Assembly: GCA_902573065.1 (NCBI GenBank)
Contig: CACGHX010000005.1
Coordinates: 1 to 58,906 of the forward strand
DNA: 58,906 nt
Source: an uncultured Pelagibacteraceae bacterium
GTDB taxonomy: Bacteria; Pseudomonadota; Alphaproteobacteria; Pelagibacterales; Pelagibacteraceae
Direction: 5' to 3'
In this document: positions 1 to 8,374 of the stretch, one piece after another
Position numbering within the stretch: position 1 is the first letter of the stretch
Layout: every line of letters starts with the position of its first letter
The notes under the pieces: model-generated
The model's database searches: none
Told to the model about the DNA's origin: nothing
What the model saw: only the letters and a program-made list of their open reading frames with translations
Program-made: the position numbers and the translations under genes

Positions 1-400
1 TGGTTTTTATTTCCATGCAATTACCGTTTGGATCCGCTAAAAACATTGTTTCCTGTTCTATATCCTCGCCCTTAAATCTAATATAGGGTGGGTCAATAAA
101 TTTTATATTTTTATCAATAAGACGTTGTTTTAAATTTTTAAAAGTTTTTGCATCTAAGTGTACTCCAAAGTGTGGCACCGTAACATTTCCCATATCTACG
201 TTGTGTCTTTCGCTAGTACTTTTCTGATTTGGATCAGTTGCATGTAAAGTTAACTCGTTTCCCCAAAAGTTTATATCTGCCCAAGCATCAGGGTATTTAA
301 ATTCAGCGTTTCCTCTCTCACATCCTAAAACTTCACAATAAAATTTTATTGCTTTATCTAAATCACCTGCAGGTATAGCTAAATGAAATCTATTTTCCAT
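1..400 (-). CDS. VOC (glyoxalase/bleomycin-resistance) family protein, 3' end cut by window
   Basis: The 133 residues in the window begin [20 protein letters not shown] and show a vicinal-oxygen-chelate fold signature: an early HLAIP strand with a metal-ligand-like His, a central VTVPHFGVHLD strand, and FLADPNGNCMEIK near the end. Such proteins bind a metal and act as glyoxalases, dioxygenases or resistance proteins. The substrate cannot be read from the sequence. The ATG overlaps the sufB stop codon by one base (TAATG), so it is probably translationally coupled to the iron-sulfur operon. The stop codon lies outside the window. Confidence 0.8.
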   Translation of the reverse strand, partial: MENRFHLAIPAGDLDKAIKFYCEVLGCERGNAEFKYPDAWADINFWGNELTLHATDPNQKSTSERHNVDMGNVTVPHFGVHLDAKTFKNLKQRLIDKNIKFIDPPYIRFKGEDIEQETMFLADPNGNCMEIKT

Positions 401-1836
401 TAACCAACACTCCCTTCAAGACTAATACCAACCAGCTTTTGAGCCTCAACTGCAAATTCCATTGGCAATTGCTGTAACACTTCTTTACAAAAACCATTTA
501 CTATCAAACTTACTGCTTCTTCTTGATTGAGCCCTCTTTGATTACAGTAATAAAGTTGTTCCTCATTTATTTTTGAGGTTGTGGCTTCATGTTCAACTGT
601 TGATGAAAAATTTTTGTTTTTAATATATGGAACGGTATGTGCCCCACACTTATTTCCCATCAATAATGAGTCACATTGAGTGTAATTTCTAGAGTTGGAA
701 GCTTTTCTAGAAATATCTACTAATCCCCTATAGGTATTGTCTGCTTGACCTGCTGATATTCCTTTAGAAATAATTTTACTCCTAGTATTTTTACCCAAAT
801 GTATCATCTTTGTCCCTGTATCCGCTTTCTGATGATTATTAGTAATTGCAATTGAGTAAAACTCACCAACTGAGTTATCACCCTGAAGAATACAGCTAGG
901 ATATTTCCAGGTTATGGCTGAACCTGTTTCAACCTGTGTCCAAGAAATTTTTGAATTTTTTCCTCTACATGCGCCTCTTTTAGTTACAAAATTATATATA
1001 CCACCTTTTCCTTCTTTATCACCTGGATACCAATTTTGAACTGTCGAATATTTAATTTCGGCATCATCTAAAGCAACTAATTCTACATTGGCAGCATGTA
1101 ACTGATTTTCATCTCTCATTGGCGCGGTACATCCTTCCAAGTAACTCACGTAACTTCCTTTGTCTGCTATAATCAAGGTTCTCTCGAACTGGCCAGTGTC
1201 GGACGCGTTGATTCTAAAATACGTAGATAACTCCATTGGACACTTAACATTTGGCGGTATGTAAACAAATGAACCGTCAGTAAAAACTGCTGAGTTTAGT
1301 GTTGCGAAATAGTGATCGGTGATTGGTATTACAGATCCTAAATATTTTTTTACTAAATCTGGATGTTTTTGAATCGCTTCAGAAATAGAACAAAATATAA
1401 TACCTTTTTTTGTTAATTCTTCTTTATAAGTCGTTGCAACTGAAACTGAGTCAAAGACTGCATCAACAGCAACCCCGCTTAATCTTTTTTGTTCTTGCAA
1501 TGGAATACCTAACTTTTTATAGGTTTCTAACAATTTTGGATCTACTTCGTTTAAACTTTTGGGTTTTTCTGAAGCTGATTTAGGTGCTGAGTAATAATAT
1601 AGATCTTGATAATCTATTTTTGGATATTTTGGTTTTTGCCAATCTGGTTCTTTCAAATTTTTTAATCTTTCAAAGGCTTTTAATCTCCATTTTAACATCC
1701 ATTCAGGTTCTTTTTTCATTTTAGAAATAAATTTTATAGATTTTTCGCTTAAACCTTTCGGAGCTTTTATGCTTTCTATATCTGTTGTGAAACCGTATTT
1801 ATAATCTTGATTTGTGTTTATATTTTGATTTTTCAT
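400..1836 (-). CDS. sufB: Fe-S cluster assembly scaffold protein SufB
   Basis: A 478-residue protein of normal SufB length. SufB pairs with SufC and SufD to form the cytosolic scaffold on which iron-sulfur clusters are built. Typical segments are visible: [16 protein letters not shown] near 190-200, YLEGCTAP, the beta-helix core with [19 protein letters not shown], and a C-terminal [12 protein letters not shown] whose Cys matches the conserved scaffold cysteine of the family. The start overlaps the iscR stop by one base (TAATG). The usual next genes, sufC and sufD, do not follow directly; a VOC protein gene does. Confidence 0.97.
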   Translation of the reverse strand: MKNQNINTNQDYKYGFTTDIESIKAPKGLSEKSIKFISKMKKEPEWMLKWRLKAFERLKNLKEPDWQKPKYPKIDYQDLYYYSAPKSASEKPKSLNEVDPKLLETYKKLGIPLQEQKRLSGVAVDAVFDSVSVATTYKEELTKKGIIFCSISEAIQKHPDLVKKYLGSVIPITDHYFATLNSAVFTDGSFVYIPPNVKCPMELSTYFRINASDTGQFERTLIIADKGSYVSYLEGCTAPMRDENQLHAANVELVALDDAEIKYSTVQNWYPGDKEGKGGIYNFVTKRGACRGKNSKISWTQVETGSAITWKYPSCILQGDNSVGEFYSIAITNNHQKADTGTKMIHLGKNTRSKIISKGISAGQADNTYRGLVDISRKASNSRNYTQCDSLLMGNKCGAHTVPYIKNKNFSSTVEHEATTSKINEEQLYYCNQRGLNQEEAVSLIVNGFCKEVLQQLPMEFAVEAQKLVGISLEGSVG

Positions 1837-2261
1837 TAGTTCAAACCTTGATTATTTTGTTTTAATAAATCGCTCAAACTTTTATTTTCAAAAAATGTAT
1901 TTATATGCTGTTCTAAATCATCCCAAAGATTGTGTGTGATACATTTTGTATTTTTGCCGTTACATCCTTTTTTAGAATCTTTTTTACAATTTAAAGTTTT
2001 TACTTTTTCATCAACTGCAAAAATTATATTTGATAGTTTTATTTCCTTTGGATTTTTATCCAATACATAACCACCGGAAGGTCCCCTAACACTTTTAACA
2101 AGTTTGCCATTTTTAAGTTTTGCAAATAGTTGTTCTAAATAAGATAAAGAGATGTTTTGTCTTAAAGATATATCATTTAGACTTACTGGTTTCCCATTCT
2201 GGAACAAAGCTAAATCTGCCATTGCCATTACAGCGTATCTGCCTTTAGTTGTGAGCTTCAT
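1836..2261 (-). CDS. iscR: Rrf2-family iron-sulfur regulator, IscR-like
   Basis: A 141-residue Rrf2 protein with an N-terminal winged helix ([18 protein letters not shown]; the wing carries RGPSGGYVL near 59-67). It has three Cys (92, 100, 107) plus His110, matching the 2Fe-2S ligand pattern of IscR, although the spacing (seven and six residues between cysteines) is slightly wider than in E. coli. IscR senses cluster status and controls isc/suf genes. As first gene of the operon with sufB it probably autoregulates. The ligand set favours IscR over NsrR or RirA, but the exact subclass is inferred. Confidence 0.88.
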   Translation of the reverse strand: MKLTTKGRYAVMAMADLALFQNGKPVSLNDISLRQNISLSYLEQLFAKLKNGKLVKSVRGPSGGYVLDKNPKEIKLSNIIFAVDEKVKTLNCKKDSKKGCNGKNTKCITHNLWDDLEQHINTFFENKSLSDLLKQNNQGLN

Positions 2262-2283
2262 ATAATCCTTTGTTTATCAATAA

Positions 2284-2312
2284 TATTTAATAATCCCTAG
2301 TAAAATAGTCAA
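2284..2312 (-). promoter_or_regulatory. Possible iscR-suf promoter with IscR-site-like sequence
   Basis: On the minus strand TTGACT (2312-2307) is followed after 16-17 bases by TTAAAT/TAAATA, a plausible sigma-70 promoter about 25 bases upstream of iscR. The segment GACTATTTTACTAG partly resembles the GACT-N5-AGTC core of type 1 IscR sites, which would fit autoregulation. AT-rich background makes chance matches common. Confidence 0.35.
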
Positions 2313-2370
2313 CTTCAATAATAAATAAATTTGCCACATTAAAAACGTGCTATAAATCTATTTTTTTTTT

Positions 2371-2389
2371 GAAAATAATTATCATTATT
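2371..2389. promoter_or_regulatory. Fur-box-like sequence
   Basis: Read on the minus strand, the 19-mer AATAATGATAATTATTTTC matches the classical E. coli Fur consensus (GATAATGATAATCATTATC) at 16 of 19 positions. It ends 8 bases before the ATG of the hydrolase gene and lies in the gap shared with iscR-sufB. Iron control of one or both directions is inferred. Low G+C raises the chance-match rate. Confidence 0.4.
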
Positions 2390-2396
2390 ATTTATT

Positions 2397-3053
2397 ATGA
2401 AACAAAAAAGTGTAGAAATTTTCATTCCTGGACCAAGTGGAAGATTAGAAGGAAAGTATTTTAAAAATAATAGAAAAAATTCTCCAGTAGCAATTATTTT
2501 ACAACCTCATCCTCAATATGGTGGAACAATGAATAATAGAATTGTTCAAGAAACTTACAATATATTTGTAAAAAATAATTTTTCAGTTTTAAGAATAAAT
2601 TTTAGAGGTGTGGGAAAAAGTGAAGGTACCTTTGATAATGGTCAAGGTGAACTTTCGGATGCTGCAGCCGCACTAGATTGGATTGAAAGAGAAAATCAAG
2701 ATTATAGCCAGTGTTGGGTTTCAGGTTTTTCTTTTGGTTCTTTAATATGTATGCAATTAATAATGAGGAGACCGGAAGTAAACAAATTTATAGCTATTGC
2801 TCCACAGCCAAATGTTTACGATTTTACATTTTTAGCTCCTTGTCCATCATCTGGGCAAGTTGTTTTTGGTGAAAAAGATGAGCTAGTATCAAAAGAAAGT
2901 ATAAATGAATTAAATAATAGATTAAAATCACAGAAAGGTATCGAGGTTATATTTTCTGAAATAAAAGGAGCAAATCATTTTTTTAAAGATAAAGAAGAAG
3001 ATTTGAGAAAAACTATTGATAAATATATTAAGGATAAAACAAAACTTATTTAA
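2397..3053 (+). CDS. Alpha/beta hydrolase (small cytosolic hydrolase)
   Basis: A 218-residue single-domain alpha/beta hydrolase. The nucleophile elbow is GFSFG (Ser112), the oxyanion-side motif is QPHPQYGG near 36-43, RGVGKSEG lies near 70-77, Asp161 sits in GEKDE and His194 in GANHFF, giving a complete Ser-Asp-His triad. It resembles the short YcjY/Atu1826-like hydrolases of alphaproteobacteria, whose substrates are mostly unknown. It is divergent from iscR-sufB with a Fur-like box just before its start. Its 3' end overlaps the convergent anmK gene by 8 bases. Confidence 0.85.
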   Translation: MKQKSVEIFIPGPSGRLEGKYFKNNRKNSPVAIILQPHPQYGGTMNNRIVQETYNIFVKNNFSVLRINFRGVGKSEGTFDNGQGELSDAAAALDWIERENQDYSQCWVSGFSFGSLICMQLIMRRPEVNKFIAIAPQPNVYDFTFLAPCPSSGQVVFGEKDELVSKESINELNNRLKSQKGIEVIFSEIKGANHFFKDKEEDLRKTIDKYIKDKTKLI

Positions 3054-4167
3054 ATTTAATCAAAGTTCCACCTACGGTAGGTTTTGAGCAGCCCGTTGTA
3101 TTTGGAAAAGATATTGGCTCATTAATTACATTTCGTATTGCTAAAAAACCAAATGCTTGAGACTCCACGAAATCACCGTCTACACCATAATCGTCGATTG
3201 GCTGTAACACGATATTTTTTAAAGTTCTTTTTTTAATCCTGTCTAAAAGAGATTTATTTTTTCTACCTCCGCCACAAATTAAAACTCTGAAAAGTTTTTC
3301 TCGTACTTCTGATAACAAGGAAAATAAAGCTGCGCCTATAATTCTTCCGGTAAAATCTGTTAATGTTGCAGCCCCATCCTCAAGAGATAATCCTCTTGCA
3401 AATGAGATATCAAAATCATTTACGTCTAACGATAGTGTTTTTTTATTAGATCTATTTGAATAAAGCTCTTGTGCTTGCTCTAGTATAATTTCATTAGTTT
3501 TTCCAATAGATGCAAGTTTTCCATCCTCATCAAATTTTTTATTTGAGTTTTTTCTAACCCATGCATCTATCAAACAATTTCCAGGTCCTATATCCCTACT
3601 TGTAAAATCATATGGATAATAATTCCCAACTACTGTTACATTTGATATTCCTCCAATATTAAGCACACAAGATGGTACATTAATTTTTTTTTGTTTTAAA
3701 ATTAACTGGTGAAAAATTGGAGTTAAAGGTGCACCCTCACCACCATTTTTAATATCATTTTCTCTAAAATTATAAACAATATTTTTCTTAGTTAATTTTG
3801 ATAGTAAATTTCCATCACCAAGTTGAACAGAAATTTTTTGTTCTGAATTATGATAAATGGTTTGCCCATGAAAACCTACTAAATCTATTTCATTACTTTT
3901 TGAAATTTCACCGACGACCTCAACATGGAACATTGTTATTTTTCTTTCTAAATTTTTAAGTTCTTTTGAAAAGGTTTTTAAGTCTTTTGTGTTATTTATC
4001 TTTTCTTTGAGAGAATGAATTGTTTCATAGACATCATCATTATATTTGTAATATTTATTAAATAATACTTCATATTTAGACGCTCCATCTGATCTAATTA
4101 TAGATGCATCAACTCCATCCCCGGACGTACCGCTCATTAAACCCAAAGATGTATATTCTTTACTCAT
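3046..4167 (-). CDS. anmK: Anhydro-N-acetylmuramic acid kinase
   Basis: A 373-residue protein of the expected length. AnmK phosphorylates and hydrolyses 1,6-anhydro-MurNAc to MurNAc-6-phosphate in cell-wall recycling. It begins with the nucleotide-binding motif GLMSGTSGDGVDASI, followed by GFHGQTIYH, the NIGGISNVT segment, the RDIGPGNCLIDAW motif holding the catalytic Asp, and FRVLICGGGRKN near the end. It is divergent from tyrS with a 57-base gap that must hold both promoters. The 3' end overlaps the hydrolase gene by 8 bases. Confidence 0.95.
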   Translation of the reverse strand: MSKEYTSLGLMSGTSGDGVDASIIRSDGASKYEVLFNKYYKYNDDVYETIHSLKEKINNTKDLKTFSKELKNLERKITMFHVEVVGEISKSNEIDLVGFHGQTIYHNSEQKISVQLGDGNLLSKLTKKNIVYNFRENDIKNGGEGAPLTPIFHQLILKQKKINVPSCVLNIGGISNVTVVGNYYPYDFTSRDIGPGNCLIDAWVRKNSNKKFDEDGKLASIGKTNEIILEQAQELYSNRSNKKTLSLDVNDFDISFARGLSLEDGAATLTDFTGRIIGAALFSLLSEVREKLFRVLICGGGRKNKSLLDRIKKRTLKNIVLQPIDDYGVDGDFVESQAFGFLAIRNVINEPISFPNTTGCSKPTVGGTLIKFK

Positions 4168-4224
4168 ATTTATATTTATTTATAGCTATTTTAGTATAAT
4201 AGTAGGTTTAACATATAAAATTCT

Positions 4225-5466
4225 ATGAAAAATAGCTTTTTATCTGAAATGAAATCTCGTGGTTATCTTAATCAATGCACTGATTTAGATAATCTTGAGA
4301 AAATTTCTAAAGAAAAAACAATAAAAGCCTATATTGGATTTGATTGCACAGCTCCTAGTTTGCACGTTGGAAGTTTACTCCAGATTATGATTTTAAGACT
4401 TCTCCAAAAGTATGGTCATCAACCTATTGTGTTATTAGGCGGTGGAACTACACTTATTGGTGATCCCTCTGGTAAAGACACAACTAGGAAAATTTTAAAA
4501 CAAAAGGATATTAAAAAAAATATCACAAGTATTAAAAAACTTTTTGAAAAATTGTTATTCTCTAAAAGTAAGAAAACTAAACCAATTTTTGTCGATAATT
4601 ATCAGTGGCTTTCTAAACTAAAATATATCGATTTCCTAAGAGACATAGGTAAACATTTTACATTAAATAAAATGCTCACTTTCGAAAGTGTTAAATTGAG
4701 ATTAGACCGCGAACAATCACTAAGTTATACAGAATTCAATTATATGATTTTACAGGCCTACGACTTTTACCAATTGTATAAGAAACATGATTGTATTTTA
4801 CAAATGGGTGGTTCAGATCAGTGGGGCAATATAGTAAATGGTGTCGAATTAATAAGACGAATTCTACAAAAAGATTCATATGGATTAACAACCCCTCTTA
4901 TCACTTTATCGTCAGGTGCTAAAATGGGAAAAACAGAAAAAGGTGCTGTTTGGTTAGATAAAAAAATGTTTTCACCATATGAGTATTGGCAATTTTGGAG
5001 AAATACATCAGATGGAGATGTTAAAAAATTTTTAAATTATTTTACAGAAATAGAAACTAACGATTTATCTCAAAAAATTGATAAAGAAAAAAATATTAAT
5101 AACTTGAAAATTCTTTTAGCAAATGAAGCAACAACTTTAATGCATGGTGCAAAAGCTGCCAAAGATAGTGCAGATACTGCCAAGGAAACATTTGTGAAAG
5201 GTGGTCTGGGTAAAAATATACCAGAAAAAAAAATGAGTAATAAAGAATTTATTCAAGGTGTAAATATTATAGATTTATTTTTTCAAAATAAATTAGTGCA
5301 ATCAAAAAGCGAGGCTAGAAGAATTTTAAAAAATAATGGGATAAGAATAAACGATAATATTATAAGTGATGAAAAAAAAATTATAAATATGAATGATGTT
5401 TCTAATGATAATTTTATAAAACTGTCAATTGGAAAGAAAAATCACCTAAAAATAAAAATTATTTAG
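4225..5466 (+). CDS. tyrS: Tyrosine--tRNA ligase
   Basis: A 413-residue class I aminoacyl-tRNA synthetase that charges tRNA-Tyr. The HIGH-type motif is HVGS (47-50) within GFDCTAPSLHVGS, tyrosine recognition lies in QAYDFYQLYKKHDCILQMGGSDQWGN, and the KMSKS-type loop is KMGKT (233-237). An S4-like RNA-binding domain occupies the last 60-70 residues (QSKSEARRILKNNGIRIN). It overlaps the convergent AsmA-like gene by 8 bases. Confidence 0.97.
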   Translation: MKNSFLSEMKSRGYLNQCTDLDNLEKISKEKTIKAYIGFDCTAPSLHVGSLLQIMILRLLQKYGHQPIVLLGGGTTLIGDPSGKDTTRKILKQKDIKKNITSIKKLFEKLLFSKSKKTKPIFVDNYQWLSKLKYIDFLRDIGKHFTLNKMLTFESVKLRLDREQSLSYTEFNYMILQAYDFYQLYKKHDCILQMGGSDQWGNIVNGVELIRRILQKDSYGLTTPLITLSSGAKMGKTEKGAVWLDKKMFSPYEYWQFWRNTSDGDVKKFLNYFTEIETNDLSQKIDKEKNINNLKILLANEATTLMHGAKAAKDSADTAKETFVKGGLGKNIPEKKMSNKEFIQGVNIIDLFFQNKLVQSKSEARRILKNNGIRINDNIISDEKKIINMNDVSNDNFIKLSIGKKNHLKIKII

Positions 5467-7279
5467 CGTTTTTTTTTTTATATTCTTCAAGTGTACGAGT
5501 AATAAATCTTGGTGTTAATGTTTTTACAGGATTTACAGTTGTTTTTAAATTGTCAGTAGGTCCTTTTATTTTAAAACTTACACCAAATAATCCATCTCCT
5601 GTTTTTTTTCCGATTAAAATATCTCCTATAACAGGAATTTTTGAAACTAAAGTGTTTAGAGTCTTGGCAGGCACTAAAGTACCTCTTAAACTTAAAATAT
5701 CTTTTCTTTTATCAAAATATCCATCAATCAAAATTGAAATTGAGGGACCAATAAGAAAAATTTCTTTTATTTCCATCCAGCCATTTTTAGTTTCATATTG
5801 AATAGATAATTTATCAAAACTTATTCCATCTCCTTTTAATGCGTCTGTTAAACCCTTTAAATCTGCAAGACTAAGTAATTTTGCGAAACCTGGAGCTTGA
5901 TTAATTTTAAAATTTTCTATTAGTAAATTTCCTAATGATTTTTCTTTACTTGAGTTAGAGAGATAAAATAAATTTCCTCCTTCTAAGCCCTCAAAAAATT
6001 CATAACTATTTACCAATGGCTTAGCTTCATCAGAATAAATTTCTAAAATACTGTTGCCTGTCGTATCTTCTTTTTTAATTGATATATCTAAAAATTTATT
6101 TTTACTGAATTCACTTTTAGCAGAAATTTTTTCTAATTTACCTCTCTTTATAAGCCCAACTAATCTAAATTTATTCAGTGGGATATCGGAACTAGTCAGT
6201 ACTTCCTTAAAATCAATTTCAATATTTTTAGAAATACTACTTAAAATATTTTTTTTATTTTCTTGGTTGTTTAATTCTTTAATTAATGATCTTCCGTCAA
6301 ATATATCTCCATCGATAATAATGGCTTTTCTATTTAAAATTTTAAAATCATTGTTAATTTTATTATTCTTACTTGTTTTTATTTTCAAATTCTTAAAATC
6401 CAAGATTTCTAAATTTTTATTTAAAATAAAATTGTTTAATACAACCTCATTATTATCATTTGAAAAAATCAATTTCTGTATATGAATTTTTTTATTTTTT
6501 TTGATTGAAAGATCGCTTTTAATACTAAAAGTGTCACCTTTATTAAATTTTTTATTTATAATTGGTATTGTTTCTTGATCGCTTTGAAATATTATTTTAG
6601 AATTTAATTTTAAACTAGTCGTGCGTTTGTTATTTAATATATCAACCTTTCCATTATCAATATTTATATTATCATACTTTGCAAATAAATTATAAATTTT
6701 AATTATTTCATTTTTATATAAAAAATTTAATTTTAAATTTGATAATTTATATTTTGTGTTCGACCCAATATTAGTATCCTTTACTATTCCATTCAGAGTG
6801 AAATCTTTTACCAAGAAAGCATTATCAAAACTAAAACTAGATTTTAATTTGATTTTTAATGTATCAATTTCTTTGATATAATCTTTGTATACTTTGTCAA
6901 TTTTAATTTGTGAAATATAATTTTTAATTAAATTAATTCCGAAAAATTTTGTTTCAGCATTTACATTATTTATACTTATTTCATTTTTAATGAGTGATAA
7001 TATACTTATATTTGCTCTTAAAACTTCTAAAGGTATTTGAATAGATTTATATTGGACTTCTGGATTAATAAATTTAACAAAAAGTGTTAGTTTTTTTATA
7101 TTTAAAAAAATTGAAATTTCATCAAATTCTAAATTGACCTCTTTTTTATTATTATTTATTTCCGACTGAATAATTTTATTAAATCTATCTGTTTGATAAC
7201 CATAAAAAGATAAGAATACTATGAGAGACGAAAATAAAATTATAATAATAGCAAATAAAGAAATTAAAAATTTTTTCAT
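5459..7279 (-). CDS. AsmA-like envelope protein, shortened
   Basis: A 606-residue protein with one N-terminal membrane anchor (about residues 3-28) and a long beta-rich, Lys/Asn-rich body. The C-terminal part (GNLLIENFKINQAPGFAKLL, FDKLSIQYETKNGWMEIKE, then GLFGVSFKIKGPTDNLKTTV) is typical of the AsmA-like C-terminal region in alphaproteobacterial proteins related to AsmA, YhdP and TamB, which act in phospholipid traffic to the outer membrane. Relatives are often near 1000 residues or longer, so this looks trimmed. Its start overlaps the prfB stop by 4 bases. Confidence 0.75.
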   Translation of the reverse strand: MKKFLISLFAIIIILFSSLIVFLSFYGYQTDRFNKIIQSEINNNKKEVNLEFDEISIFLNIKKLTLFVKFINPEVQYKSIQIPLEVLRANISILSLIKNEISINNVNAETKFFGINLIKNYISQIKIDKVYKDYIKEIDTLKIKLKSSFSFDNAFLVKDFTLNGIVKDTNIGSNTKYKLSNLKLNFLYKNEIIKIYNLFAKYDNINIDNGKVDILNNKRTTSLKLNSKIIFQSDQETIPIINKKFNKGDTFSIKSDLSIKKNKKIHIQKLIFSNDNNEVVLNNFILNKNLEILDFKNLKIKTSKNNKINNDFKILNRKAIIIDGDIFDGRSLIKELNNQENKKNILSSISKNIEIDFKEVLTSSDIPLNKFRLVGLIKRGKLEKISAKSEFSKNKFLDISIKKEDTTGNSILEIYSDEAKPLVNSYEFFEGLEGGNLFYLSNSSKEKSLGNLLIENFKINQAPGFAKLLSLADLKGLTDALKGDGISFDKLSIQYETKNGWMEIKEIFLIGPSISILIDGYFDKRKDILSLRGTLVPAKTLNTLVSKIPVIGDILIGKKTGDGLFGVSFKIKGPTDNLKTTVNPVKTLTPRFITRTLEEYKKKNAK

Positions 7280-8374
7280 TGAATCGTTTTTCCAAATATT
7301 CCCGACTCTATGAATTTATCAATATTTCCATTTAATACTTCATCTGGATTTGTATCTTCAGTTTTGAACCTTAAATCTTTTACCAATCTATAGGGCTGTA
7401 AAACATATGATCTTATTTGGTGTCCCCAACCAATATCAGTTTTAGAATCAATTTGGTTTTGATTTTTTTCTTCTCTTTTTTGTATTTCATATTCATAAAG
7501 TCTTGCTTTAAGCATTTTAAAACATGTTTCCTTATTTTTGTGTTGAGATCTTTCATTTTGACATTGGACAACAATTTTGGTTGGTAAGTGAGTAATTCTA
7601 ACAGCGCTATCAGTCGTATTTACATGCTGCCCTCCAGCCCCACTAGATCTGTAAGTATCAATTCTTAAATCCTTTTCGTCGATATTGATATCTATTTCAT
7701 CTTCAACTGATGGATAAATCCATATACTAGCAAAACTTGTGTGTCTTCTAGCGCCCGAATCGAAAGGAGATATTCTCACTAATCGATGTACTCCGGACTC
7801 TTTTTTCATTAGTCCGTACAAATTTTCACCGGTAACTTTTAATGTGCAAGACTTAATTCCTGCCTCCTCCCCTTTGTGTTCACTTATTAATTCATAACCA
7901 AATCTTTTTTTATCAAACCATTTTAGATACATTCTTCTAAGCATATCAGCCCAATCTTGGCTTTCTGTACCTCCAGCGCCAGCATGGATTTCTATGTATA
8001 TATCAAGTTTGTCATTTTCACCTGACAAGAAGCATTTAATTTCAAAATTTTTAATTTCTTTTAAGATATTTAAAATTTTGTTTGAACAATCATTTAATAT
8101 TTCCTGATTTTTTTCTTCTATCGCAAGCTTATTTAGATCCTTTAAATTGCTTATTTCTACGAGTGAGTGATCATAAAAATTGACAATATTTTCTAGAAAG
8201 TTTTTTTCTTTAGTAATTTTTTTTGATTTTTTTCCGTCTTTCCAAAAATCTTTTTTTAAAATTTCTTGATTTAGATCAAGAATTCTTTTCTTAACCCTAT
8301 TGGTATCAAAGATACCCCCTGATATTATTTAAGGATTTTTCAGATAGTAAAATATTTTTATCAAAATTGTCCAT
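7276..8374 (-). CDS. prfB: Peptide chain release factor 2, expressed by programmed +1 frameshift
   Basis: Two frames form a 365-residue RF2. Frame one starts at the ATG at 8374 (MDNFDKNILLSEKSLNNIRG) and reads 22 codons to an in-frame TGA at 8308-8306. A +1 shift there continues as DTNRVKKRI into the long frame. Domain motifs match RF2: SPF at about 202-204 (reads UGA/UAA) and GGQ at about 247-249 (peptidyl-tRNA hydrolysis). The long frame's first in-frame TTG at 8028 is internal and not the start. The ATG overlaps the stop of the upstream mrcA gene (TAATG). Confidence 0.96.
8306..8320 (-). promoter_or_regulatory. prfB: prfB programmed +1 frameshift site
   Basis: The minus strand reads AGGGGGTATCTTTGA: a Shine-Dalgarno-like AGGGGG (8320-8315), then TAT, the slippery CTT (8311-8309) and TGA (8308-8306). 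This matches the E. coli prfB site through the TGA; the following base is T rather than C. Low RF2 stalls termination at UGA and promotes slippage, giving autoregulation. The mechanism is established for the family; its operation here is inferred. Confidence 0.95.

Noticed and set aside
7276-8028. prfB as a truncated gene starting at TTG 8028 or as a frameshifted pseudogene
   Set aside because: The upstream sequence continues RF2 in the same frame and holds the known programmed +1 shift site with a proper start at 8374.
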